Source: JAHEEM01 sp036396795
GTDB taxonomy: Bacteria > Pseudomonadota > Gammaproteobacteria > Steroidobacterales > Rariloculaceae
Direction: 5' to 3'
Length of the DNA: 6,054 bases
Assembly: GCA_036396795.1 (NCBI GenBank)
Contig: DASWKF010000045.1
Span: 1-6,054, forward strand
Positions 1 to 5,764 of this stretch are shown piece after piece. A model generated the notes under the pieces. The model did not search any database and was not told where the DNA came from. It saw nothing but the letters and a program-made list of their open reading frames with translations. Numbering within the stretch: position 1 is the stretch's first letter; every line of letters starts with the position of its first letter. Position numbers and translations under genes: made by a program.

Positions 1-542
1 GATGCGTTCCATTGCGGAGAATTGCTCACGGCCTCGTGAAAATTCATCTGCATCATGCGCTTTCGATATTCCGGCGTCAGCAGCGACAGCATCGTGGCGG
101 TCTGGAGGTTCCGCCCGTAGATCCACTGCTCGTCTCTGTCCGCGCGGACGTACCAGCCGTCCCAGTCCGGCAGGGTCTCGCGCGTATGCGGGGTCGGGCC
201 GCCGTCGGCTTCAGCCTCGGCCTTGAGTGCCTCGTAGTGCTCTTCCGCCGTGCGATGAGCATACGGGCTCACGATGTCCTCGGTCGCGCGATCGAGGCCG
301 CAGTCACCCCATTCCCCGACGCGCTCGTCGCGCCACATGTCCGTGAGCTGGCGCGGCGTGTTGCAGCGAGCGTAACGCGGGTCGGTCCAATGCTCCCGGT
401 CGAGATAGAAGTTCTCGGTCGTAAAGAGATCCGTGGGAAGCGGGTCCATGCCCGCGGGCGGCGATGACTGCGCTAAAGTGATGCCTATGGGCCACGCCGC
501 CAAAGCGGCGCAATACGCGAAAACGAATCGGCAGTCGAACAT
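1..542 (-). CDS. Unrecognised exported protein, N-terminal part (runs off left edge)
   Basis: An open frame on the minus strand starts at ATG 542-540 and has no stop through 180 codons to the window edge, so the C-terminus is missing. The first ~25 residues read as a Sec signal peptide: short charged start, then a hydrophobic stretch (FVFAYCAALAAWPIGITLA) with a plausible signal peptidase I cut after TLA-24. There is no lipobox, so it is probably periplasmic or secreted. The mature part is acidic and rich in Trp and Tyr. It has two cysteines (Cys60, Cys81) that could form a disulfide and an Ala/Glu-rich helical stretch around 98-112. I do not recognise the family and assign no function. The start is chosen because it alone gives a complete signal peptide; the next Met (32) would remove it. 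No Shine-Dalgarno is visible, but an extended -10 element lies 12 bases upstream. It is transcribed divergently from the cupin gene. The open frame and codon use make a real gene likely. Confidence 0.8.
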   Translation of the reverse strand, partial: MFDCRFVFAYCAALAAWPIGITLAQSSPPAGMDPLPTDLFTTENFYLDREHWTDPRYARCNTPRQLTDMWRDERVGEWGDCGLDRATEDIVSPYAHRTAEEHYEALKAEAEADGGPTPHTRETLPDWDGWYVRADRDEQWIYGRNLQTATMLSLLTPEYRKRMMQMNFHEAVSNSPQWNA

Positions 543-554
543 GGTTAGCGAAAA

Positions 555-563
555 ACTATAGCA
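555..563 (-). promoter_or_regulatory. Putative extended -10 promoter element for the exported protein
   Basis: Read on the minus strand the bases are TGC-TATAGT. This is an extended -10 motif: TGn followed by a hexamer matching TATAAT at 5 of 6 positions. No good -35 is seen 16-18 bp upstream, which is normal for extended -10 promoters. Transcription would begin about six bases before ATG 542, or at it, giving a leaderless or nearly leaderless message. That agrees with the missing Shine-Dalgarno. This is inferred from motif matching only. Confidence 0.4.
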
Positions 564-609
564 CCACACGAATTCTCCAGCCAGTTTGGGTCTAGGTTCA
601 TTTGACTAA

Positions 610-615
610 AGGGAG
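610..615 (+). promoter_or_regulatory. Ribosome binding site of the cupin gene
   Basis: AGGGAG lies five bases before ATG 621 and is a good Shine-Dalgarno match, which fixes the cupin start. The rest of the 78-bp divergent spacer (543-620) shows no convincing plus-strand -35/-10 pair. Confidence 0.7.
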
Positions 616-620
616 TCCTG

Positions 621-1091
621 ATGACCGACGCAAGAACAGCCGCGCTCAGCGCCGAAGCCGTCGCTGAGATGCGTGGTAGCCGCTATCCCAGCCCGTTCGA
701 TGCGCCCTGCCAGGCAAGATCGAATCGCCGACTCGGCGATGCTTTCGGGCTGACGCATTTCGGCGTGAATCTGCTGACCCTGCCGCCGGACGCCTGGTCC
801 TCGCAACGCCACTGGCACACGCGCGAGGACGAGTTCATCTACGTGCTGGAAGGTAGCCCAACGTTGATCACCGACGAAGGAGAAACGCGACTTTCGCCTG
901 GAACTTGTGCCGGATTTCGTGCCGGCGTGAGCAACGGTCATCAGATCGTCAACAACGGCAGCGCAACGGCGAAACTGCTCGTCGTCGGTGCCAGGAATCC
1001 TGGCGACGACGTGTATTATTCGGACATCGACATGCGGATACTCGCTGCAACAGGACGCTTCGAGCATCGCAACGGTGACCCCTACGAGTAG
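621..1091 (+). CDS. Small single-domain cupin protein
   Basis: This 156-residue protein carries one cupin beta-barrel. Cupin motif 1 is at about residues 62-78 (RHWHTREDEFIYVLEG), with metal-ligand candidates His64, His66 and Glu71. Motif 2 is at about 94-112, with His107 and the family-like AGV-NGH run followed by IVNN. The usual proline of motif 2 (G-x5-P-x-G) is Arg100 here. Spacing and wording resemble the uncharacterised COG3837-type cupins, small soluble cytoplasmic proteins that bind a divalent metal; members include isomerases, dioxygenases and sugar- or ligand-binding proteins. The substrate cannot be told from sequence. There is no signal peptide, and the length is normal for the family. 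ATG 621 has a good ribosome binding site. The gene stands alone on its strand, divergent from the exported protein and convergent with the permease gene, so no functional link to the transporter is implied. It ends in Tyr-Glu inside an inverted repeat. Confidence 0.9.
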   Translation: MTDARTAALSAEAVAEMRGSRYPSPFDAPCQARSNRRLGDAFGLTHFGVNLLTLPPDAWSSQRHWHTREDEFIYVLEGSPTLITDEGETRLSPGTCAGFRAGVSNGHQIVNNGSATAKLLVVGARNPGDDVYYSDIDMRILAATGRFEHRNGDPYE

Positions 1092-1104
1092 CGCTCACTC
1101 GTAG
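1082..1104. repeat. Inverted repeat spanning two convergent stop codons
   Basis: The left arm CTACGAGT (1082-1089) and right arm ACTCGTAG (1097-1104) are perfect 8-bp complements around a 7-base loop. The left arm encodes the cupin's final Tyr-Glu and the first base of its TAG stop. The right arm encodes the permease's final Tyr-Glu and the first base of its TGA stop, read on the minus strand. As RNA it can form a stem-loop in transcripts from either side. Neither side has a U-tract, so it is not a canonical intrinsic terminator. It could slow 3' exonucleases or help bidirectional termination, or it could be a by-product of both proteins ending in YE. Confidence 0.6.
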
Positions 1105-3605
1105 TTGAGCACCTCCGCCGGCCGGACGCGCGAACTCTTGAGCGCCTGCCCGCCGACGGTGACCCACGCCACGAGCAAGGTCAAGATCAGGCTCAAGACG
1201 AACGGCAACGGCCCGAGCGGGATCCTGTGCATGAATAAGCTCAGGTACACATTGGCTGCCAGAAACGCGAGCGGCCACGCGATGAGATTGGCGATCACCA
1301 CAGGCCTGCTGAAATCCTTGAGCATCAGGCGCACGATGTCCCGGGCGCTAGCGCCGAGTGTCTTGCGCACCCCCATCTCGTGACGCCGGCGGCTCGCGAC
1401 TTGGATCGCCATGCCGAGCAGACCGACGAGGGAAATGAAGAACGCCATCAGCGCGAGCGTCGTGAAGAGCTGATTCATGCGCCCAAAGGTCTCGTAGGTC
1501 TCTTCGAACACCTCGTCGAGAAAACGCCGGCTGCGCGGCATCGACGGCGACAGGCGACTCCACATCGCATCGATCGCTTCAAGAGCTCCAGCGACGTCGT
1601 TGCGATCGAGGCGCACGAGCTGGATCTCGAAGTCCTTGCTCAGCAAGAAATAGTTTGCGCTTACGCCGAACCCGGAAAAGTGCAGCGGCCTGTTCTCGAC
1701 GACCCCGATGATTCGAAGCTGCTGAGCAGACGTGGCGCCCGGGCCACTGCCTTCTGGCCAGTACACGATCTGGTCGATAGTGGCTTGCGGGGATTCGAAC
1801 CCGAGCTCTCGCGCAAAATCGCGGTCGAGCACCGCGCTGAGCGGCCGATCGGGATCCCGTTCGCCGGAGGGCGGCATCATGTCTTCACCGTGCTCGCGGT
1901 CGAATACGCGGCCCGCGACGACCGGAATATCGAATACCTCGAAAAAGTCGTAGCCGACCACGTTGGAGAATACGGATTGCCCCATCGTCGTCGACTCCGG
2001 CGATCGAGACACCAAGTTGATGTTGACGCCACCTCCCCAAGGCGGGTTTCCCGCAGACGTTACTCCACGGACCTGTGGAAGCCGCGCAAGCTCCATCTGC
2101 AGCGTTTCCTCGCTGACCCCGGTTAGTCCGATGGCATTGTCAATGAGGACTATCGGTTCGCTGATCGCGCCAAGCCCGTTGCTACGCAGCTCGAGGTTCT
2201 GCGCATACATCACGATCACGACGATCAGCAGAAAGCTCGCCGCGAGAAACTGCGTGCCGACCAGAATCGTCGACATGCGCTTCGGACCCGATCGGAGGCG
2301 GCCTAGGCGTAGGGCCTCCACCGGCCTGATGCCCGAGAGGACGATCGCGGGATAAGCGCCGGAGACGAATGTGACGAGCACGAGCAAAACCAGGACAAAC
2401 AGGTAAAAGTCCATGGCCGAGAGTGTCGCGACCGAAGCGAGATCGATCTCGATGCTCGCCCGCAAGGCTGGAACCAGCAGCAACATCCCAAGAACCGAAA
2501 TACACAGCGCAGCCGAAACCAGCACGCCGGACTCAAAGAAATATTGGAACGCGACCTGAAGCCGACTTGCGCCGACGACCTTGCGAAGCGCCACGTCGCG
2601 GGCGCGTCTGAAGGCGCGGGCCGTGGCGAGATTCGCGTAGTTCACGCACGCGATAGCCAAGATCAATGCGCCGAGCACGAACAGGATCGTCGTGATAGAG
2701 AGAAAGTCGCTGGCCGGACCGAACAAGTTGCTATCGAGCGTCGTGACGCCATGTGCCGCGAGCGGCACGGCACCAACCTCAAGGCTGAATCTGCTGAGCT
2801 CCTCCGCGGATAGTCGCCGGCTCGCAAAGTCAGCGAGCTGCTCGTCTAAGCGCTCTCCGGTCAACGACCCGTCTTCCGGGAGCAGTGCATGAGTCGCGCA
2901 GCAATAGTTCGCGAACCAGTTCTCCTGGGGCTCCGGCAACTGCTCGAGGTCCGGATCGTTCGCTCGCGCCCTAGCCAACCGGATTTGATCCCAGATATCC
3001 CAGGTTCCGAAGAAATCGATCTCTTGCATATGCGAAGGCTCGGCGATGGCCTCGATGACACCCGTGACGGTCACATCCACTTGGTTGGCGAGGTTCACAC
3101 CTTTGCCGATCGGATCTTCGTCGCCGAACAGGCTCCTCGCCGTTTCTTCGGTTAGCACGACGCTCAGAGGTCTGCTCAGCGCCGTTTGCGGATCGCCGGC
3201 GAGAAACGGCAAATCGAAGATCCGTGAGAATGCGGGGTCGACGAGCATTCGCGTGGCACGAATTCCACGGTCATTTGTCGATATCGAAACATCACTCGCA
3301 ACGACCGAGCGTGCGACGGCTTCCAGCTCCGGGTACTCCGTTTCGATATACCTCGCGTAGAACTCGTTCGTATAAGACCATGTGCCCGTGCTGAGATTTT
3401 GCTCCGGAATCGCAAGCGCGGCCGTAATGATGTAGGTCCGGTCTGTCTTCGCGAACTGCCCGTCACTGTGCTGCCAATAGCGCACGATCGCATACGCGGT
3501 CATTACGCAGACCAGACCTATGGACAGCGTGAGCACGCCGATCGCCGTCGACAATGGCTGACGCAGAATATCCCTAAGGGAAATCGTCAGGTAATGCCTG
3601 AGCAT
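1095..3605 (-). CDS. ABC transporter permease, MacB/FtsX type, eight membrane segments
   Basis: This 836-residue inner-membrane protein is a tandem duplication of the MacB-periplasmic-core plus FtsX unit. TM1 is at ~19-43, a first periplasmic domain at ~45-295, and TM2-4 at ~301-325, ~358-380 and ~400-424. TM5 is at ~446-467, a second periplasmic domain at ~470-705, and TM6-8 at ~711-736, ~768-790 and ~799-822. After TM2 and TM6 are the FtsX-family cytoplasmic motifs that contact the ATPase: DVALRKVVGAS (337-347) and EMGVRKTLGAS (743-753). The C-terminus RPAEVLNYE matches the usual ending of the family. Such permeases work as mechanotransmitters, using cytoplasmic ATP hydrolysis to move periplasmic domains and push substrates out, rather than pumping through a membrane pore. 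It is the last gene of the operon, 12 bp after the ATPase stop. Its start has only a weak Shine-Dalgarno, so translational coupling is likely. One chain carrying both halves could form the whole permease or dimerise. Substrate unknown. Confidence 0.95.
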   Translation of the reverse strand: MLRHYLTISLRDILRQPLSTAIGVLTLSIGLVCVMTAYAIVRYWQHSDGQFAKTDRTYIITAALAIPEQNLSTGTWSYTNEFYARYIETEYPELEAVARSVVASDVSISTNDRGIRATRMLVDPAFSRIFDLPFLAGDPQTALSRPLSVVLTEETARSLFGDEDPIGKGVNLANQVDVTVTGVIEAIAEPSHMQEIDFFGTWDIWDQIRLARARANDPDLEQLPEPQENWFANYCCATHALLPEDGSLTGERLDEQLADFASRRLSAEELSRFSLEVGAVPLAAHGVTTLDSNLFGPASDFLSITTILFVLGALILAIACVNYANLATARAFRRARDVALRKVVGASRLQVAFQYFFESGVLVSAALCISVLGMLLLVPALRASIEIDLASVATLSAMDFYLFVLVLLVLVTFVSGAYPAIVLSGIRPVEALRLGRLRSGPKRMSTILVGTQFLAASFLLIVVIVMYAQNLELRSNGLGAISEPIVLIDNAIGLTGVSEETLQMELARLPQVRGVTSAGNPPWGGGVNINLVSRSPESTTMGQSVFSNVVGYDFFEVFDIPVVAGRVFDREHGEDMMPPSGERDPDRPLSAVLDRDFARELGFESPQATIDQIVYWPEGSGPGATSAQQLRIIGVVENRPLHFSGFGVSANYFLLSKDFEIQLVRLDRNDVAGALEAIDAMWSRLSPSMPRSRRFLDEVFEETYETFGRMNQLFTTLALMAFFISLVGLLGMAIQVASRRRHEMGVRKTLGASARDIVRLMLKDFSRPVVIANLIAWPLAFLAANVYLSLFMHRIPLGPLPFVLSLILTLLVAWVTVGGQALKSSRVRPAEVLNYE

Positions 3606-3617
3606 TCGGGCTAACCG

Positions 3618-4298
3618 TCAGATCGCTAGCTTATTCGCCGGCACGACGCGGCCGTCGAGCAGATTGATGATGCGGTGCGCGCGCTCGGCGTGGCTAGGCG
3701 AGTGCGTCACCATGAGTATGGTTGCCCCCTGCTCGTTGAGCGTCCCGAGCATGCCCATGACCTCTTCGCCGTTCTTCGTATCGAGATTCCCGGTCGGCTC
3801 GTCGGCGAGGATCAGCTTGGGATCGTTGACGACTGCGCGTGCGACGGCGACGCGTTGCTGCTGGCCGCCCGAGAGCTGGTCGGGGCGGTGCTTGGCCCGC
3901 GCGCTCAAGCCGACGAGCTCGAGCGCCTCGCGAACGAGATTGCGCCGCTGCGCCTTCGGCACGTTCTGGTACAGCAACGGCAGCTCGACGTTCTCATAGA
4001 CGTTGAGCTCGTCGATGAGATTAAAGCTTTGGAAGATGAAGCCGACGTTGCCCTTGCGCAGGTTCGCAAGTCGCTTCTCGTTGTAACGCGAGACCTCATC
4101 GCTCCAGAAGAAATACTCGCCGCTCGTGGGCGCGTCGATCAGACCGACGATATTGAGCAAGGTCGACTTGCCGCAGCCTGACGGGCCCATAACGGCCACG
4201 AACTCGCCCTCGTTGATCTCGAGGTCGACATTGTCGAGGGCGATGGTTTCGAGCTCTTTGGTTCGATAGAACTTGCTGACAGTGGATAGTCTGATCAT
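3618..4298 (-). CDS. ABC transporter ATPase, MacB/LolD class
   Basis: This 226-residue cytoplasmic nucleotide-binding protein has every motif needed for activity: Walker A GPSGCGKST (38-46), Q-loop Gln90 in FIFQSFNLI, signature LSGGQ (142-146), Walker B LILADE with catalytic Glu167, D-loop around NLD (171-173), and switch His199 in MVTHS. The length and the DEPTGNLD run place it in the MacB/LolD/FtsE-like class that partners FtsX-type permeases. It has no extra domain. It should dimerise and drive the adjacent permease by ATP binding and hydrolysis. It sits between the adaptor gene (31-bp gap) and the permease gene (12-bp gap) on the same strand, the usual order for a tripartite efflux set. 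ATG 4298 is preceded by an all-purine tract that supports the start. LolD is an alternative name by sequence class, but the adaptor and single permease argue for MacAB-like efflux rather than lipoprotein release. Confidence 0.95.
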   Translation of the reverse strand: MIRLSTVSKFYRTKELETIALDNVDLEINEGEFVAVMGPSGCGKSTLLNIVGLIDAPTSGEYFFWSDEVSRYNEKRLANLRKGNVGFIFQSFNLIDELNVYENVELPLLYQNVPKAQRRNLVREALELVGLSARAKHRPDQLSGGQQQRVAVARAVVNDPKLILADEPTGNLDTKNGEEVMGMLGTLNEQGATILMVTHSPSHAERAHRIINLLDGRVVPANKLAI

Positions 4299-4312
4299 CT
4301 CCCTTCCCCCCT
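4299..4312 (-). promoter_or_regulatory. Purine-tract ribosome binding site of the ATPase gene
   Basis: Directly before ATG 4298, the minus strand reads as 14 purines in a row (AGGGGGGAAGGGAG). The part at 4312-4306 has good Shine-Dalgarno spacing of about seven bases; the second G-run touches the start codon. This is the strongest initiation signal in the operon, and it may allow the ATPase to be made in excess of the adaptor. Confidence 0.6.
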
Positions 4313-4329
4313 CGGAAGTGCTGGCGCGC

Positions 4330-5649
4330 CTAATCCTGAAACTGAATGCGGTCGAAATTCATGAAATTGCTGTAGCTCGAGGTAATCACGGACTCGCCGT
4401 CGTCCAGACCGTCGAGCACCTCGATCCCCTCGGGGTTGCGCCGGCCCAGTCGGATGTTGCGGCGCTCGGCATAGTCGCCCGACGGCGCCAGCACGAAGAC
4501 CCATTGACCGCCCGCGTCTTCATAAAACGGACCGTTTGCCAACACCAAGGTGTCCGCCGGCTGCCCGATCTCCAAGCGCATCCGCAGGGTCTGCCCGCGC
4601 CTGATGCTCTGTGGCGCAGCGCCGATAAACTCGAGATCGACCTCGAACTGCCGATTCTGAACGCCCGGATAGACCTTCGAAATCTCCAGAAGATACTCGT
4701 CGCCCGCGATATCGACCGTCGCGCGCTGGCCGATGATGATTCTCGCCAGGTAGAACTCGTCGATCAGGGCCGTGACCTTGAAGGCGTTGACCTGGTCGAT
4801 CTGCCCAATGCGCACGCCCGGCGCCTTCGACTCGCCGACGTTCGCTTCGAGCAAGGTGAGCTGCCCCGAGATCGGCGCGATGATCGTCAGGTCGTCGAGA
4901 TTCTGCCGCGCGATATCGAGATTGGCGTTCATCGCATCGAGCGCCTCACGCAGGCTTTTCATCTGCGTGCCTTGAAACCGTGCATCTACGGCTTGCGCCT
5001 CCTGCACTGCTTCTTTCAAGCCTTGGTAATAGACGAGCTTGTCCTCGAGGTCGTCGATCTCGGTCTGCGTTGTTCCTCCGGTATCGACGAGCGGCCGACG
5101 CTGCGTAAAATACCTCTCGGTGAGCACGAGCTGGTATTCGATTTCCAACAGCTCGCGCTGGCGGTTCAGCCGGCTCTGCTCGAAATTCAGCTCCGTGCTC
5201 GTCAGGAAATTGAGCTGCTCGGTGAGTTGCGCCTCGCGACCGATGACCTCGAGCTGCAGGCCGGTGTTCTTGAGCTTCACCAGCGGGGTGCCGGCTTCGA
5301 CGACCACGCCCTCCTCGACAAACACCTCGGTGACCTGACCACCCTCGACCGCATCGAGGTAAACCGTCGTCAACGGCACGACGTTGCCCGTGATCGGAAT
5401 GTATTCGTGGAAGGTGTCGTAGCTGACCCGCGAAACCGTCAGGCGCTCCGAGCCGACCGTCAGGGTCCGGCTCAGCCCGTAACGCACGTAAACGTAGCCC
5501 AGAGCCGCTACGAGCGCCGCACCGCCAAGCACCATGGCCATGCGCTGTGGTGTCCACCAGCGCCGCTCGATGCGCCGGTCCATCGGCGAAAGCACCACCT
5601 CGTCGGGGTCCGGGGCCGGCGCCTTCGATCTGAGTCGGGTTATTTCCAT
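4330..5649 (-). CDS. HlyD/MacA-type periplasmic adaptor (membrane fusion protein)
   Basis: This 439-residue protein has a short basic cytoplasmic N-terminus (RRIERRWW at 25-32) and one membrane anchor at ~37-55, with no lipobox, so it is anchored in the inner membrane and faces the periplasm. Domains in order: first half of the lipoyl/barrel-sandwich domain at ~85-130; a coiled-coil hairpin at ~132-250 with its tip around 186-196 (PLVDTGGTTQT), where such proteins touch a TolC-like channel; second lipoyl half at ~252-285 (IIAPISGQL); beta-barrel at ~288-362; and membrane-proximal domain at ~366-439. The adaptor couples the permease to the outer-membrane exit duct. It is the first gene of the operon, right beside the operator region. 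ATG 5649 has only a weak AGG eight bases upstream. ATG 5583 (Met23) is an alternative start with AGGTGG 11 bases upstream, giving 417 residues with the anchor intact. The longer form is preferred because the frame stays open and MEITR resembles starts I recall in the family. Confidence 0.93.
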   Translation of the reverse strand: MEITRLRSKAPAPDPDEVVLSPMDRRIERRWWTPQRMAMVLGGAALVAALGYVYVRYGLSRTLTVGSERLTVSRVSYDTFHEYIPITGNVVPLTTVYLDAVEGGQVTEVFVEEGVVVEAGTPLVKLKNTGLQLEVIGREAQLTEQLNFLTSTELNFEQSRLNRQRELLEIEYQLVLTERYFTQRRPLVDTGGTTQTEIDDLEDKLVYYQGLKEAVQEAQAVDARFQGTQMKSLREALDAMNANLDIARQNLDDLTIIAPISGQLTLLEANVGESKAPGVRIGQIDQVNAFKVTALIDEFYLARIIIGQRATVDIAGDEYLLEISKVYPGVQNRQFEVDLEFIGAAPQSIRRGQTLRMRLEIGQPADTLVLANGPFYEDAGGQWVFVLAPSGDYAERRNIRLGRRNPEGIEVLDGLDDGESVITSSYSNFMNFDRIQFQD

Positions 5650-5650
5650 G

Positions 5651-5670
5651 TGTATTGCCTATACAATACA
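5651..5670. promoter_or_regulatory. Putative GntR/YtrA operator, inverted repeat TGTATTG-N6-CAATACA
   Basis: Perfect 7-bp arms (5651-5657 and 5664-5670) flank six bases. The arms fit the generic GntR-family pattern of GT and AC half-sites. The site abuts the adaptor start codon and would cover the start of transcription of the efflux operon, a natural place for repression by the divergent regulator. Binding is inferred, not shown. Confidence 0.6.
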
Positions 5671-5688
5671 GTAACACTGTAATACAAT
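5660..5688 (+). promoter_or_regulatory. Putative promoter of the YtrA-type regulator gene
   Basis: TATACA (5660-5665, 4 of 6), a 17-bp spacer and TACAAT (5683-5688, 5 of 6) read toward the regulator. It overlaps the operon promoter and all the repeats, so one bound protein could control both directions. Transcription would start near 5695, leaving a ~70-base leader. Within that leader AGGGA (5741-5745) is the only Shine-Dalgarno-like run, and it lies 19 bases from ATG 5765, which is too far to be normal. Confidence 0.35.
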
Positions 5689-5690
5689 AC
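5661..5690 (+). repeat. Direct repeat ATACAATAC, two copies 21 bp apart
   Basis: The 9-base word ATACAATAC occurs at 5661-5669 and 5682-5690, a start-to-start distance of 21 bp, or two helical turns. The two copies would face the same side of the DNA. The core CAATAC also occurs inverted at 5652-5657. The block is AT-rich compared with the surrounding GC-rich coding sequence. Confidence 0.6.
5667..5681. promoter_or_regulatory. Second inverted repeat TACAGT-N3-ACTGTA in the divergent promoter
   Basis: Perfect 6-bp arms (5667-5672 and 5676-5681) surround AAC. It overlaps the end of the first inverted repeat and the proposed -10 of the efflux operon. It could be a second operator with a different half-site, or part of a composite site. 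Confidence 0.45.
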
Positions 5691-5704
5691 CTGCCAGATG
5701 CCAA
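5676..5704 (-). promoter_or_regulatory. Putative promoter of the efflux operon
   Basis: On the minus strand, TTGGCA (5704-5699, 5 of 6 to TTGACA), a 17-bp spacer and TACAGT (5681-5676, 4 of 6 to TATAAT) form a sigma-70-like promoter. Transcription would start near 5669, about 20 bases before the adaptor ATG and inside the first inverted repeat, so an operator-bound repressor would block it. Confidence 0.45.
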
Positions 5705-5764
5705 TAGCTATGTAGACGTTCCGCCGAGCCGCGCGGTTACAGGGAATTCAGCACTCCGACGACG

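Noticed and set aside
12..467. Plus-strand open frame (151 codons) over the left-edge gene
   Set aside because: The minus strand offers a longer uninterrupted frame with a signal peptide and sensible composition; the plus frame is Arg/Val-rich without motifs or a ribosome binding site.
495..510. 6-bp GC inverted repeat CGCCGC-CAAA-GCGGCG near the start of the exported protein gene
   Set aside because: It lies in the Ala-rich signal-peptide codons, where GCG/GCC repeats make such hairpins easy by chance. A regulatory role would need conservation evidence.
606..1067. Minus-strand open frame (153 codons) antisense to the cupin gene
   Set aside because: The plus-strand frame has both cupin motifs and a good ribosome binding site; the antisense frame has neither.
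1380..2126. Plus-strand open frame (248 codons) antisense to the permease gene
   Set aside because: It lies wholly inside the permease gene, shows no recognisable domain, and has the composition expected of a shadow of GC-biased codons.
4323..4330. GGCGCGCC palindrome at the end of the adaptor gene
   Set aside because: An 8-bp palindrome is common in GC-rich DNA; it has no loop or U-tract and no terminator features.
4273..5682. Long plus-strand open frame (469 codons) antisense to the adaptor gene
   Set aside because: It is a mirror frame of a well-supported adaptor gene in GC-rich DNA. Its composition (many Arg, His, Leu, Asp, with no domain motifs) is typical of antisense shadows, and no Shine-Dalgarno supports its start.
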